Shown: positions 20,915 to 29,700 of the stretch, piece after piece
How positions within the stretch are numbered: the stretch's first letter is position 1
Layout of the letters: each line of letters starts with the position of its first letter
Origin: a virus
Length of the DNA: 38,079 bases
Direction: 5' to 3' (one strand)
Virus record (IMG/VR): IMGVR_UViG_3300034274_000011
Coordinates: 1 to 38,079 of that record
The notes under the pieces: model-generated
What the model was told of the DNA's origin: nothing
The model's input: only the letters and a program-made list of their open reading frames with translations
Databases searched by the model: none
Position numbers and translations under genes: made by a program

Positions 20915-22779
20915 TAGACTAACTCCAAACTAGCTGAATCAGTAAAGGTTAATGAATTTCCAGCATTTAATTCAAGACCTGTATCAGTAACTTCCATTTC
21001 AAGGGCAATATCATTTCTGTCTCTACCTGTTCTGGTAATAGCAGAATCAGGATTAACAATTAAGCCATACCAAACCCGGTTGTTCCAATCCCGTAGAGCG
21101 ATTTCTTGACCAAGTGTATCTTCTAAGAAAGCAATGACCTCGTAAACCTCGGAGTCTTTAATGCCACTAAAGTCCATCACCAGTGATCGGATTTTAGGCC
21201 ACTTCGGATCTCTAAAGATAGTAAGTGAACCTCCCCTAGATTCTCTATTGATTCTGGTATATGAATTACGATCCCTATCCCCGAAGTTTGGTGTCCTAAG
21301 TGTTAAGGAATTAGTAGCACCTACCAATGGTCCAGCAGGGGTAAAGAAAATTACGTCTGTCTTACGTTGCAAAATCGGTGCCACTGGCCTAATTGTAGAT
21401 GCGCCCCCTCCAGAAAAGGGTGCGTAAATCTTAGTCGCATCACAATTACCACTACCTATCACTATGTTATCCCTAAGTTGGATAGCAGTGAAGCCATGTG
21501 ATAAATTTAAAGTGTTCGATGAAGTCAGGTTTCGATCATGGTTAGCCACAACGGATTGGATAAAATCAATTGTTTGGGAAGAACTTTTTCCAACATTTAT
21601 TGAATTAGATTGGGAGAAGACAATTGACTGACTTTCATTAATTAACTCAATGGGAAAAATAGCCGACTGTGTTAAAGTTAGTGTACTCAAAGCACTAAGT
21701 GCAGTTGCGGTTGATAACACCTGTAAAACAGCATTAGTCTGTGTGAATACTAGACTACCACTACCAGTTAGATCGGTACCATTTGGGTTCTCAATGATAC
21801 GGTTATTCGATTGTGTAAGAAAAAACTCACTGTGCGATGTAGGTGTTAAGAGACCAGGTGTAGTATTCTGAACAAATACCAAGTTATTAGAACTGGTCAG
21901 AATTAACTCTTGAGCTAATCTTGAAGAGTTTGAGAACCCAATGACAGCACTTGCGGTCCTTGTTAACAAACCTGGAGAAGCTACTTGACTAAATACTAAA
22001 GACCCATTACCTTCGACAAGAACTGGTCCGACAGTACCAGAAGATTGGGTAAACAAAATCAAATCGCTACCCGTTAGATTAACACTTCCAGCGACATCGG
22101 CACTTTGGGTAAGTGATAAAGGACTAGTCGCAGTAACGTCTGTAACACCACTGATATTGTTACTTTGTGTAAAAGAAATATTACTGGTCGCTGTAAATGA
22201 TAAAACATCAACAGAACCTGCCACTTGTGTGAAAGAGATTGAGTTTGAAGCGGTATTTGAAGATACCAAGGCTCTTTGGGCCGCCCCAACAAATGCAAGA
22301 CTACCAGAGGCAGTTAAATCAGTACCTGACTCCACCACCCTAAGATTTGTCTGAGTAAATGTTACTGAATTTGACCCCGTAACACTAAACTGGTTATGTG
22401 TATTAGATTGTGTGAAGCTGAGAGTGTCGGTAGCAGTTCTATCGAAGTTAGGTAGAACAAGACCACCATCATCAACCAACGGTATACCTAATACCATAGT
22501 CGCCCCACCTAAGGTGGAGAAGTTGGTACCAAGTCTAGACGTGTATCTTGGCACGTCTGTTGTGACGTCTGTGGTGGCTACTTGAACTCTAACGGTACTA
22601 ACCTTAAGAGTATCAGTTGTACTAACGTTACCAGCGACTTGGGCATAGGTTCTAGTAACCCTTAGCAAACCAGCATCGACTTGGCCTGCAACTTTTGCAG
22701 AGACGCGAGTAACTCTTAATGTCCCGTCAGTAACGGAACCAGCAACATTCGCAGAAACTCGGGTTACTCGTATAGTCAT
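20914..22779 (-). CDS. Repeat-rich tail-tip or fibre protein, 621 aa
   Basis: Three parts. First, about four copies of a 22-residue unit of the type RVTRVSANVAGSV (residues 1-75). Second, about 16 copies of a roughly 20-25-residue unit centred on LxFTQS (for example NSISFTQ, NISFTQSN, ILFTQSSG, SLVFSQ) through about residue 460. This is very rich in Ser, Thr and Asn and almost certainly a beta-repeat rod. Third, a globular C-terminal domain (TRINRESRGGSLTIFRDPKWP, then GQEIALRDWNNRVWYGLI) of a kind common in siphovirus tail proteins next to the distal-tail gene. The start at ATG 22779 is chosen because GAGGTAGG precedes it and it overlaps the previous stop as TAATG; 22830 would overlap by 52 bases. 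Confidence 0.8.
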   Translation of the reverse strand: MTIRVTRVSANVAGSVTDGTLRVTRVSAKVAGQVDAGLLRVTRTYAQVAGNVSTTDTLKVSTVRVQVATTDVTTDVPRYTSRLGTNFSTLGGATMVLGIPLVDDGGLVLPNFDRTATDTLSFTQSNTHNQFSVTGSNSVTFTQTNLRVVESGTDLTASGSLAFVGAAQRALVSSNTASNSISFTQVAGSVDVLSFTATSNISFTQSNNISGVTDVTATSPLSLTQSADVAGSVNLTGSDLILFTQSSGTVGPVLVEGNGSLVFSQVASPGLLTRTASAVIGFSNSSRLAQELILTSSNNLVFVQNTTPGLLTPTSHSEFFLTQSNNRIIENPNGTDLTGSGSLVFTQTNAVLQVLSTATALSALSTLTLTQSAIFPIELINESQSIVFSQSNSINVGKSSSQTIDFIQSVVANHDRNLTSSNTLNLSHGFTAIQLRDNIVIGSGNCDATKIYAPFSGGGASTIRPVAPILQRKTDVIFFTPAGPLVGATNSLTLRTPNFGDRDRNSYTRINRESRGGSLTIFRDPKWPKIRSLVMDFSGIKDSEVYEVIAFLEDTLGQEIALRDWNNRVWYGLIVNPDSAITRTGRDRNDIALEMEVTDTGLELNAGNSLTFTDSASLELV

Positions 22780-23876
22780 TATCCTACCTCGTATCCAGCT
22801 TCCATAGCATTGACATTTGTAACTGTCCACGCACCAGGACCAGCAGCTGGGTCTTGTTCAAAGATATCAGAAACTACCACATATGATGTAGAAGATACTG
22901 TAGGGTTAGCACCACTAGATTCAGAAGTACTGCGTCTCACCACGTTTGTAAGCCCATGTGTTGTTACATCCTCCACACGGCATATAGAACTAATAGTCAT
23001 ACCAAAGATCGAACCATCAATATCAGTCAAGGCTGACATAGTGTGGGTGTCTTTATCAGTGATGGTGGCCGAACTAACGTATGTAGTGTCATCATCAATT
23101 TCGATCTCGTCCACATTAGAAAAGTTCGTTCCAGACAGGGGCGTTAAATCAGAGGCATTACCAACACCGTCAGGCAGTAGTGTCTCTATTTTCAAAGGCC
23201 CTATAAAGTCATTGTTGTTTGAACCTGTCCCATCAGCAATGTACCAATCATCAAAGAGGGTATTCCCCCGGTCAATTGAAGTCTCACCATCGATACCTCT
23301 AATTTCAACAGTATCTGCGGCATCTGCTGTGCCACCGTTCTTTGTGTCAATGTTAGTCAAGTTCAGAACTTGTTGACCGTTTGATCTCAACACAACAGAC
23401 CCGGTACTATTATGAATAGTAACCTTAGCCTCAAAGTAATAAAACGAACCTGGGCGGAATACATTATAGGCGATACCTAGGAAGGTTGAACCACGGGTTA
23501 CTCTAATATGTCTATGATCTTGTACAGAAAATATTAGATGTTCTACACCATCCCCTGCATGTCGGACAGTAGCAAATTTATCATTTAAGATACTGGCACT
23601 CGAAGACCCACCCCATTCACCATTTGATATAGCCAATCCAAAAATCAAGGTGGTTGACTCAGTTACTGTTTTACGGATATAATTATTGCTAGCGCTACTA
23701 TCTGGACCGAGACTCAAACATTTACCCCCATGCCAACCGTCAAACAACTCTGCACCAGCCCCTGATGAAGTAACAGCAGAGTAATGCATGTTAAGATAAG
23801 CTTCTGTTTCTGTATTGCTAGCAGCGTTGGTGCTACTAGAGATACCATCAAAACCCTCACACCATAATAAAGCCAT
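22779..23876 (-). CDS. LamG-like structural protein, tandem copy 4 of 4
   Basis: 365 residues starting MALLWCEGFDG. It shares its layout with the three genes before it: an N-terminal MxLLxxEGFD, a GGKCLSLG turn, TTLIFGLAI, VFRPGSFYYFEAKVTI, then LFDDWYIADGTGSNNNDFIGPLKIETLLP, and a C-terminal DPAAGPGAWTVTNVNAMEAGYEVG. This family of virion proteins (concanavalin/LamG-like beta sandwich plus a C-terminal domain) is frequent in siphoviruses between tape measure and tail tip. Likely a fibre or tail-surface protein that binds glycans. It has TAATG overlaps with both neighbours. It is the most diverged copy at the N-terminus after copy 1. Confidence 0.82.
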   Translation of the reverse strand: MALLWCEGFDGISSSTNAASNTETEAYLNMHYSAVTSSGAGAELFDGWHGGKCLSLGPDSSASNNYIRKTVTESTTLIFGLAISNGEWGGSSSASILNDKFATVRHAGDGVEHLIFSVQDHRHIRVTRGSTFLGIAYNVFRPGSFYYFEAKVTIHNSTGSVVLRSNGQQVLNLTNIDTKNGGTADAADTVEIRGIDGETSIDRGNTLFDDWYIADGTGSNNNDFIGPLKIETLLPDGVGNASDLTPLSGTNFSNVDEIEIDDDTTYVSSATITDKDTHTMSALTDIDGSIFGMTISSICRVEDVTTHGLTNVVRRSTSESSGANPTVSSTSYVVVSDIFEQDPAAGPGAWTVTNVNAMEAGYEVG

Positions 23877-24985
23877 TATGCCACCTCGTAGCCAAATTGC
23901 ATTGAGTTAATTGTCGCCACAGTCCAGGCCGCAGTAGCATTTGGATCTTCTTCAAATAAAGAACTCACCTCTACCCACCAGTGATCATCGGTGACATACT
24001 CTGTAGTTCCGGCCCCTTCAGTTGTACTACTTTTTAACGTAGGGGTACACCCCAATGCCTGGGCAGCAGTACAGGTTAGTTTAGATTCCACCACCACCCC
24101 AAAAATATCTCCATCTATAAAAACCAAGCTAGGTGCATTGAACAAATCTAAATGCCCCGACGTACTTGATTCGTTATACGTGGTACTTCCATCCTCAGGT
24201 ACTTCATTTACATTCTCAAAGTTTGACCCAGCACTGGGGGTCCAATCACTATCATCTCCTGAGGCATTAGGTAGAAGTGACTCTACCTTAATTGGACCTA
24301 GGAAATCATTATTGGCAGCACCTGTGGTGTCACAAATATACCAATCATCAAAAAGAGTTTGGTTAGATGCGTTATTGGCCCCATGTCCTGTCACACCCCG
24401 GATAGCAACAAAGTCGGACGACACACCACTGGAGGAAACTGTATCAACATTGGTATCTGAAATAATACTCATCCCGTTAGAGCGTAACTCAAATGCACCC
24501 ACGGAGTTAGAAAAGGTTACCTTGAATTCTATGTAAGACCAACGGTCGGGAGTTAGAACATTTAATGCCACCCCAAGATAAGTACTTCCACCAGATAAAA
24601 TCTGTAAGTGCCTACCCTGAAACAGTCTCAATGATATGTGGTTATCAAGATCTTTTTCGTAGTCTGAAAATGTTAAGATATTATTGTTGTCATCTTGAGT
24701 ATCATTTCCAGGTTTTATTGCGAACCCAACAATCAAAGTCCCACTAGCAGACACTTGCTTACCTAAGAAACCGTTGTCACTTAAAAAGTTGTCTCCAAAA
24801 CTCAATGCTTGACCGTACCCACCCCAACCAGCGTACACCTCAGGTTCAACAGCATTGGATAACGATACATCATGACCTAGGTTATGATATTTGGAAGCGT
24901 TAATCCAATCTGAAACATCATTTTGACTACTTGACCCAGTATTATCTGAGATATTATCAAACCCTTCGATATGCAACAATGCCAT
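23876..24985 (-). CDS. LamG-like structural protein, tandem copy 3 of 4
   Basis: 369 residues starting MALLHIEGFDNISDNTGSSS. The conserved core is GGYGQALSFGDNFLSD, GTLIVGFAIKPG, TYLGVALNVLTPDRWSYIEF, LFDDWYICDTTGAANNDFLG and PIKVESLLPNASGDDSDWTP, with the C-terminal end DPNATAAWTVATINSMQFGYEVA. It is closest to copy 2 (24985-26058), with which it shares long identical stretches such as LLPNASGDDSD and SAGSNFENVN. This suggests that copies 2 and 3 arose by the most recent duplication or are being homogenised by recombination. Virion surface or fibre role inferred from the family and position. Confidence 0.82.
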   Translation of the reverse strand: MALLHIEGFDNISDNTGSSSQNDVSDWINASKYHNLGHDVSLSNAVEPEVYAGWGGYGQALSFGDNFLSDNGFLGKQVSASGTLIVGFAIKPGNDTQDDNNNILTFSDYEKDLDNHISLRLFQGRHLQILSGGSTYLGVALNVLTPDRWSYIEFKVTFSNSVGAFELRSNGMSIISDTNVDTVSSSGVSSDFVAIRGVTGHGANNASNQTLFDDWYICDTTGAANNDFLGPIKVESLLPNASGDDSDWTPSAGSNFENVNEVPEDGSTTYNESSTSGHLDLFNAPSLVFIDGDIFGVVVESKLTCTAAQALGCTPTLKSSTTEGAGTTEYVTDDHWWVEVSSLFEEDPNATAAWTVATINSMQFGYEVA

Positions 24986-26058
24986 TAACCCACCTCATAG
25001 CCAATCTGCATGGCATTAATTGTTGTACTTGTCCAAGCAGCACTGACGTTTGGATCTTCTTCAAAGAAATTAACAGTTCGTGACCAGTCGATACTAGCAA
25101 TACCGTGCGAAGAACCTGCACCCTCTACAGTACTACTTTTAAGGGTGGGTATAATTGTTCTTGCAGTGGTATCTGTGACTCTACATACACTGTCTAATCG
25201 GACACCGATTATTGTACTGGTTAAGTATGTCAGGTCTTCACAGTTAAACAAGTCTAGGTTAGCCACCGTAGATGATTCATTGTAGGTAGTGTCTCCGTCG
25301 TTGCCCTCAGCATCATTTACATTTTCAAAGTTTGATCCAGCACTGGGGGTAAAATCACTATCATCCCCTGAGGCATTTGGTAAGAGTGTTTCCACCTTAA
25401 TCGGCCCTAGAAAATCATTGTTAAAAGAACCATTTGTATTACAAATGTAGATATCATCTATTAAGGCCACACCACTGGATGTAGCTGATTCACCTTGGGT
25501 ACCTCTGAATCTAACCGCTGATACATTATCATTAGTCCCAGCCTTAACATCAATACCGGAGTCACTCATTATGTTCACACCGTTAACCCTGACCTCATAA
25601 CTACCAGTGTTGCTAACCGTGTATTTCATCTCAATGTAGTGCCAACGATCCATCTTAAGTACATGTAATTTATTCTCAATTCGTGTACTACCTCTGTAAA
25701 TAGAAAGATCGGTACTGTTGTCTACTGATAGGGTTAATTGTTCCTGCAAAGCAGATCTTTCAGTATCTAGAAATTGTAAAATATCAGAAAAAACCTGAGC
25801 ATCATATCTACCTGGCTTGTAAGAAAAACCTACTATAAGAGTTCCAACACCATTAAAATGCGCATTGAACCAATAATCATCGGCCAAAAAGTTGTCTCCA
25901 AATGCTAATGCAGACCCTCCAAGTCGTCCAGGGTAGAATTGAATATCAGCAACATCGCTGGGGTACAAACCTCGAATGTACTCTCGCGCATCTGACTCAC
26001 TTGCCGCACCCGTGTTAGCACTCAGTTTATCAAACCCTTCAAGAAATAACAAAGACAT
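24985..26058 (-). CDS. LamG-like structural protein, tandem copy 2 of 4
   Basis: 357 residues starting MSLLFLEGFDKLSANTGAAS. It has the same landmarks: GGSALAFGDNFLADD, GTLIVGFSYKPG, VLKMDRWHYIEMKYTV, LIDDIYICNTNGSFNNDFLG, PIKVETLLPNASGDDSDFTP and DPNVSAAWTSTTINAMQIGYEVG at the end. The variable parts relative to the other copies lie in the segment after residue 30 and between residues 120 and 190, where the sandwich loops would be. These are the places expected to change if the copies bind different ligands. TAATG overlaps at both ends give coupled translation. Confidence 0.82.
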   Translation of the reverse strand: MSLLFLEGFDKLSANTGAASESDAREYIRGLYPSDVADIQFYPGRLGGSALAFGDNFLADDYWFNAHFNGVGTLIVGFSYKPGRYDAQVFSDILQFLDTERSALQEQLTLSVDNSTDLSIYRGSTRIENKLHVLKMDRWHYIEMKYTVSNTGSYEVRVNGVNIMSDSGIDVKAGTNDNVSAVRFRGTQGESATSSGVALIDDIYICNTNGSFNNDFLGPIKVETLLPNASGDDSDFTPSAGSNFENVNDAEGNDGDTTYNESSTVANLDLFNCEDLTYLTSTIIGVRLDSVCRVTDTTARTIIPTLKSSTVEGAGSSHGIASIDWSRTVNFFEEDPNVSAAWTSTTINAMQIGYEVG

Positions 26059-27185
26059 TAGCCTACCTCCACGCCGAATTCAGCAAGGTTAAGATTATCC
26101 TTTGTCCACGCAGCAGACGTGTTAGGATCTGTTTGGAAAATAGAATCATGTCCAACCCAATTAACATGCTCAAAGATAGCTGACTGCGTCGATGTTGAAG
26201 TAGAAACGTCCGAATCAACTGTATGAAGGATAGGGATAGGAATATTTCCAGAATCTAATTGTTGCCTAGACTGCATTTTTACGCCAATAATATTTCCAGT
26301 GTGGAAAGGTACTAATGTGTAATTTTGTTTGTTCGAACTCGTATTAGTAGATTCAATACCCCTAGTATCTACAGCGCCCGCCGTAGAATCTAAATTAGAA
26401 GTAACATCACCACCGCCAAAAATAGAAAAATCAGAATCAGTTGCAACATTCTTTAATGGTTGTCCAACTATTTTAATCGGTCCAAGAAAATCATTATTGA
26501 CAGTACCTGTACTGTCAAGAATATACCAATCATCAAACATTATTTGCTCTTCAAAAGAAGAGTTAGTCGCCGCTGGGGATCTTAGACTTACACCTGCGAT
26601 AATTGGATTGTTACTATTTGAAGTTCTTACCCCAGTACCACTAGCAACATTGACACCGTCTATTCTTAATTCATACGAACCACCACTACCACTATCAAAT
26701 ATACTTTGCCACTCAAGATAGTGCCAATTGTTGTCTAGGTAAACATCGTTCGCAGTAACAAATCCACTACTGGTCGTACCATAGTTTATTTGAATACTAT
26801 TGTTTGACCTAGTTCTAAGCCGAGCTTCACCAAAATCACTGTCACTACTTGGAAAAACCCTGAGGAATTCTTCATTATCTCTAAAGGTGTTAGGGAATTT
26901 TATTCGTACCCCTATAGTAATCTCTGTCAAGGCTGGGGGAATAGTTTTGAAAGATTTACCCATCCAAAGATCTGATCCAAATGTTGAAGATGCACCAGAT
27001 GCTGCTTGACCTCGACCATCATACCCTCGACGAATATGCCATTGTGAACTAGCCGAGGGGTCTATCAACAACCCACCATAATTATTAATGAGATAGTCTA
27101 ACATATCATCACCACCTGGGTTAGACCCCTCGGTGACAAACGTAGGAGATATCCCTTCAAATCCTTCAAGATGTAACAATGCCAT
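26058..27185 (-). CDS. LamG-like structural protein, tandem copy 1 of 4
   Basis: 375 residues from the ATG at 27185 (MALLHLEGFEGISPTF). An upstream start at 27260 would overlap the previous gene by 74 bases and add a sequence unlike the other copies, so it is rejected; TAA and ATG are one base apart at 27189-27183. Family landmarks are present but more diverged: GRGQAASGASSTFGSD, EITIGVRIKFP, WHYLEWQSIF, MFDDWYILDSTGTVNNDFLG, PIKIVGQPL and DPNTSAAWTKDNLNLAEFGVEVG. The LLPxxSGDDSD segment is missing here. This is the oldest or most divergent member of the array. Confidence 0.82.
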   Translation of the reverse strand: MALLHLEGFEGISPTFVTEGSNPGGDDMLDYLINNYGGLLIDPSASSQWHIRRGYDGRGQAASGASSTFGSDLWMGKSFKTIPPALTEITIGVRIKFPNTFRDNEEFLRVFPSSDSDFGEARLRTRSNNSIQINYGTTSSGFVTANDVYLDNNWHYLEWQSIFDSGSGGSYELRIDGVNVASGTGVRTSNSNNPIIAGVSLRSPAATNSSFEEQIMFDDWYILDSTGTVNNDFLGPIKIVGQPLKNVATDSDFSIFGGGDVTSNLDSTAGAVDTRGIESTNTSSNKQNYTLVPFHTGNIIGVKMQSRQQLDSGNIPIPILHTVDSDVSTSTSTQSAIFEHVNWVGHDSIFQTDPNTSAAWTKDNLNLAEFGVEVG

Positions 27186-27186
27186 T

Positions 27187-28086
27187 TTATTCCTCATACC
27201 ACGCCAGTAATGTACCTGGCCTAGCTTGACCTGAGATACCATTATGAACAAAGAAACCAACCTGATCTGGGGTTAAGAAAGCGGAAGCCCCGATTGTTTC
27301 ACTACTAATCTCTAGAAAATTTATTCCATCATACGAAACCAACGTAGTTAAGACATTACCTATATGTGAGAATTTTACCCAAGCGCCTTGTCTATGTTCA
27401 AAATTGTATGAAGTTCCTTCAATGCTATCAAAAGCAGTAGAGCTACTTAGGTTCCAATTAGAAACAAGATCCCCCTGCCGGATCACTACGGCAGATATCT
27501 TATTAGTAGCAGAATCTCGCCAACCTGCACCTACTAACATACTTGCGGAAGTGGTTCCATCACCACCTGCCGCACCTAGTTGAATGTGTGCCGTAATAGT
27601 GTATGGAGTACTTGGCTCAGTTTTAACCAACCCCCGAAAACTAAAACCAGTGTTTCCAGCAGCAGTAATTGACATGCCACCGTCGTGATCATTAACAGTT
27701 GAACTACCTTGGTTACTCCAAGAGAAATCAGAGGATGTTAAGACTACACCAGATGCACCCTGCATCCTTTCAGGGATTCGATCCCTTGAAAAGTTTACTA
27801 CTTGGTCCTCCGCCCATTTTGTAAAGGATTCACCCGTCGCGAGAGGTAGGACATAATCGCCGTCGCTTTGGGCAACCGCTGTTGAGCCCTCTTGACCTCT
27901 AACAACAGTTAAGTCATGGGTCGCCCTACCAGTTACCAATAGAATCTCATCCCCAATTCGGATATTAAAATCACCTTCACTGGGGAACACAGTTCCATCT
28001 AATACTGTCACTGTCGTAGCCGCATCAGTAATTGCACCATCTAGTGTGGTGTATACTTGATTGAGGTGTTGAATCTGTCTAGCCAT
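27187..28086 (-). CDS. Structural protein of the FPxEGDFxIRI family, second of a pair
   Basis: 299 residues from ATG 28086 (MARQIQHLNQVYTTLD); the longer start at 28101 would overlap the previous stop. The N-terminal module (TTVTVLDGTVFPSEGDFNIR, then IGDEILLVTGRATHDLTVVRGQEGSTA) is a small beta domain I recognise from many siphovirus virion proteins. Residues 110-299 look like a beta sandwich (GFSFRGLVKTEPSTPYTITAHI, then LTTLVSYDGINFLEISSETI and VGFFVHNG). It is clearly paralogous to the gene before it, with the same two-domain plan and the same SxDGINxxE turn. A tail or head decoration role is inferred. Confidence 0.78.
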   Translation of the reverse strand: MARQIQHLNQVYTTLDGAITDAATTVTVLDGTVFPSEGDFNIRIGDEILLVTGRATHDLTVVRGQEGSTAVAQSDGDYVLPLATGESFTKWAEDQVVNFSRDRIPERMQGASGVVLTSSDFSWSNQGSSTVNDHDGGMSITAAGNTGFSFRGLVKTEPSTPYTITAHIQLGAAGGDGTTSASMLVGAGWRDSATNKISAVVIRQGDLVSNWNLSSSTAFDSIEGTSYNFEHRQGAWVKFSHIGNVLTTLVSYDGINFLEISSETIGASAFLTPDQVGFFVHNGISGQARPGTLLAWYEE

Positions 28087-28976
28087 TATTCTACCACCCA
28101 AGAGTCAAAGTGGAAAAAAGCACCCACGTCCGAACTGCCACTATTAACAAATAGACCGACTTCATCCATTGCAGTAGTTGGAAAAGTCCCTCGTGTTTCT
28201 CGACCGGTCTCCCACCAATTGATCCCGTCCATTGAGATATACGAAATCATATCAGTATTGTTATCTTCTAATCGTAGCCAGATATCACCCGATAGATGAG
28301 TACGGTCCGCACCCAAGGAAGTCGTGGCATCTGTTGTTTCATTAGTAAATTGCCAACTAGATGCGGTTTGGCCAATACGGTGTGCATTTAATTGTAGCTT
28401 ACCAGTCGCTGCCTCTCTGGCACAGATGCCCATTACAGCGGCACTAGCCCCTGTTGAATACCCTGGTCCAAACAAACAATGAGCAGTTAGTATCCAAGGC
28501 GCACTCGGTGCCGCAACCTTTAAGATCCTAAGAGAGTCGCCCCCTACGGATGGGGCAGCAGTTATGGTTAAACCACCTGATGTTTCATCGATAACGGTAG
28601 TAGTACTCTGGTTCACCCATGTAAAACCACTCGAAATTATAGTGGTTCCATCGTTCAGCAGTCGGAAAGGATTTCTATCACTAGCACCACCTGAGACATC
28701 ATCCATCCATTTTGTCAAACCACCTGCGGTTAGAATCATTCTAACTGAAGTACCACCGGCTTGAATAGCACCCGTCGTACCTTCAACACCTCTTTCAACC
28801 GTTAATGTATTAGTAGACCTCGCTGTCACTAGCATAATTTCGTCATTGACGATTATACGATAATCTCCCTCAGCTGGAAAACCAGAACCGTCTGCTACAT
28901 TAACAGTAGTCGCTACAGCAGTGATTGCACCACTAATAGTGGTTAAGGCATTATTCTCTAAGAGTTCTCTTCTCAT
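28086..28976 (-). CDS. Structural protein of the FPxEGDFxIRI family, first of a pair
   Basis: 296 residues. The first module is TTVNVADGSGFPAEGDYRII, VNDEIMLVTARSTNTLTVER and GVEGTTGA, matching the paralogue that follows. The second module ends ISYISMDGINWWETGRETRG and VGLFVNSGSSDVGAFFHFDS, again with the SxDGIN turn and the GLFVxxG strand. It begins a new translational run after a hairpin terminator at 28991-29029. Its stop overlaps the next ATG as TAATG. Function probably structural, on the tail surface or as part of a fibre. Confidence 0.78.
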   Translation of the reverse strand: MRRELLENNALTTISGAITAVATTVNVADGSGFPAEGDYRIIVNDEIMLVTARSTNTLTVERGVEGTTGAIQAGGTSVRMILTAGGLTKWMDDVSGGASDRNPFRLLNDGTTIISSGFTWVNQSTTTVIDETSGGLTITAAPSVGGDSLRILKVAAPSAPWILTAHCLFGPGYSTGASAAVMGICAREAATGKLQLNAHRIGQTASSWQFTNETTDATTSLGADRTHLSGDIWLRLEDNNTDMISYISMDGINWWETGRETRGTFPTTAMDEVGLFVNSGSSDVGAFFHFDSWVVE

Positions 28977-28990
28977 ATCATTCCTCAGTT

Positions 28991-29029
28991 AAAAAGAGAC
29001 TGGATAAGTTGATCCATCAACTTATCCAG
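28991..29029 (-). terminator. Hairpin terminator between structural genes
   Basis: A 14-bp perfect inverted repeat: CTGGATAAGTTGAT (29000-29013) and its complement (29016-29029), with only two bases between them. On the minus strand it is followed by TCTCTTTTTAAC. It lies between the 204-residue structural gene and the paralogous pair and may lower expression of the fibre-like genes relative to the tape measure side. Confidence 0.8.
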
Positions 29030-29049
29030 ATTCTCAGCAAGGTATTCAA

Positions 29050-29664
29050 TTATGCACTGACTGTGTAAGTGATCTTCAATTGATCAGAATTTACAACAGC
29101 AGTGTCGCCTTGGTCAAACAAAGCAGTAGCCCAGAGTGTCCCATCAGATGCATGGTTACCTTTGGTATTGGAAGCAGCACCTCCGCCAACAATAGCTAGA
29201 CCCTTTACAGTTCCAGTAGCAGTCATATCAAAAATAGTTTGTGAACTATTACTAATAGACTGAGCAGAAGCTGCATCAGGGGACCATACCGGACGAGTCA
29301 CTGTAGAGTCAGAATTACCAGCATCGGTGTAATCCTTATACTCTTCCCAGTCATTGGCCACTTGGTCAATGTCATCGTAAGTATCTGTAGCAGCCAATGC
29401 ACCGTAGTTTAGATTGTCAATTAGCAACATATTCCAAACAGTGATTTGAGTATCAGCATCAAACATAATATCAAAAATGGCATTCTTACCTTCATTAGTA
29501 ATACCATTCTTAAAATTGTAAACGGCTAATAGTTCACCCGCTCGCCAATGCTCTACGTGAAATTCTCCACGTGGTGAGAAACTATTTCCCACGCCGCTTT
29601 GAGGGGCACCAGTGGTACCTTTTTCCACGCCTGCATTTTGACTGAATTTCATAATATCTTTCAT
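29050..29664 (-). CDS. Structural protein, 204 aa
   Basis: It contains FHVEHWRAGELLAVYNFKNGITNEGKNAIFDIMF, a conserved segment (hydrophobic strand, then NGIxNEGKNxxxDxMF) I know from numerous phage virion proteins, followed by WNMLLIDNLNYGALAATDTYDDI. The Ser/Thr/Asp-rich second half suggests a beta-structured surface protein. GAGGG lies four bases before the ATG at 29664, deciding the start over an ATG four codons later. It stands directly after the tape measure gene and is followed by a terminator, so its product may be abundant, for example a tail or capsid decoration protein. Confidence 0.75.
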   Translation of the reverse strand: MKDIMKFSQNAGVEKGTTGAPQSGVGNSFSPRGEFHVEHWRAGELLAVYNFKNGITNEGKNAIFDIMFDADTQITVWNMLLIDNLNYGALAATDTYDDIDQVANDWEEYKDYTDAGNSDSTVTRPVWSPDAASAQSISNSSQTIFDMTATGTVKGLAIVGGGAASNTKGNHASDGTLWATALFDQGDTAVVNSDQLKITYTVSA

Positions 29665-29700
29665 CGTACCCTCTTGTTGAAAATTACCGTAAGTTTAAAA

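Noticed and set aside
21470-22480. Regular repeats suggesting a CRISPR array
   Set aside because: The repeats are in frame, degenerate at DNA level and encode an amino-acid repeat; there are no constant repeat-spacer units.
22810-23376. A 188-codon plus-strand frame, and a similar one of 181 codons at 23991-24536
   Set aside because: Both are antisense to the tandem LamG-like genes and occur at matching places in paralogues, as expected for shadows of shared codon patterns.
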